DNA of 64,000 nt from Auanema rhodensis (lineage: Eukaryota > Nematoda > Chromadorea > Rhabditida > Rhabditidae). The position numbers and the translations under genes are program-made. Of this stretch, positions 63,801 to 64,000 are shown one piece after another. The stretch spans positions 11,532,001 to 11,596,000 of the forward strand of contig OZ059897.1 of NCBI GenBank assembly GCA_964057225.1. Reading direction: 5' to 3'. The notes under the pieces were generated by a model. It was not told the origin of the DNA. It ran no database searches and saw nothing but the letters and a program-made list of their open reading frames with translations. Positions within the stretch are counted from its first letter, which is position 1, and every line of letters begins with the position of its first letter.

Positions 63801-64000
63801 AGTGGCTTTGACTGAGTGATTCATCAAATGCCAAATAAGCCACGGATGATCGAGCCCAAATCGATTACAATTCATGAAGGAATGAGTAGGTCAACGAACG
63901 ATCATTCACAGACAAGCGCTTGTCTCTATAAGAGCTACAACCATCACGATTCTCCAAGAGCAGAGAAAGTCACTAGTGCAGGTTGTCACATATGTGGGAT
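60887..64000. other. Gene-poor 3' flank to the window end
   Basis: Very AT-rich to about 62.8 kb, with a CT-rich run at 61440-61510. From 62830 on, composition is more mixed and short exon-like pieces appear (for example 62830-63010 and 63800-63960) but no frame with a recognisable motif. A gene may start to the right of the window. Confidence 0.35.

Overview
The window is nuclear DNA of an animal, almost certainly a nematode. It is AT-rich and gene-dense. Nearly every gene is cut by many very short GT-AG introns (mostly about 40-60 bases). Several start codons sit a few bases after a TTTCAG/TTTAG acceptor, as in spliced-leader trans-splicing. The content also points to nematodes: ShK-type six-cysteine domains, a serine-glycine proteoglycan, two divergent Cys-loop receptors and tightly spaced same-strand gene pairs. 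I cannot name the species. Gene spans below run from the inferred start to the stop codon and include introns; exons were joined by eye from splice signals, reading frame and family knowledge.

Layout. 0-3.4 kb: a terminal exon of an unseen gene and a Cys-loop receptor. 3.4-7.3 kb: mobile DNA, with a decayed Merlin/IS1595-like transposase, a 1.3 kb foldback element with unequal arms, and a MULE-type transposase gene whose reading frame ends at the edge of the foldback. 8.1-10.2 kb: OGFOD1 prolyl hydroxylase. 10.3-16.3 kb: two secreted proteins, each with a C-terminal ShK-type domain, one lysine/aspartate-rich and one a Glu-Gly-Ser-Gly repeat proteoglycan. 17-23.2 kb: PDHA (pyruvate dehydrogenase E1 alpha) and UBE4B (E4 ubiquitin ligase). 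23.6-26.9 kb: NDUFA11-like complex I subunit and a second Cys-loop receptor. 27.7-30.6 kb: TRAIP followed closely by TATDN3. 30.6-32.8 kb: TMEM9 and mitoribosomal mS38 (AURKAIP1). 33.4-34.8 kb: two tandem PLGRKT-like genes. 34.9-37 kb: a PAP2-fold lipid phosphatase-like membrane protein with altered catalytic motifs. 37.7-39.9 kb: chaperonin CCT2. 44-46.3 kb: a convergent pair of ten-cysteine, three-finger, probably GPI-anchored proteins. 48.5-52 kb: RNASEH2A and CLPTM1L. 52.1-57 kb: DHCR24, an unrecognised multi-span membrane protein and a DECR1-like reductase. 60.3-60.9 kb: an achaete-scute family bHLH gene alone in about 6.4 kb of gene-poor DNA.

The genes do not form one pathway; most are ordinary housekeeping genes. 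The unusual parts are the nested mobile DNA at 3.8-7.3 kb, the pair of ShK-type matrix proteins, the PAP2-like protein lacking a catalytic histidine, the duplicated PLGRKT-like genes and the paired three-finger genes.
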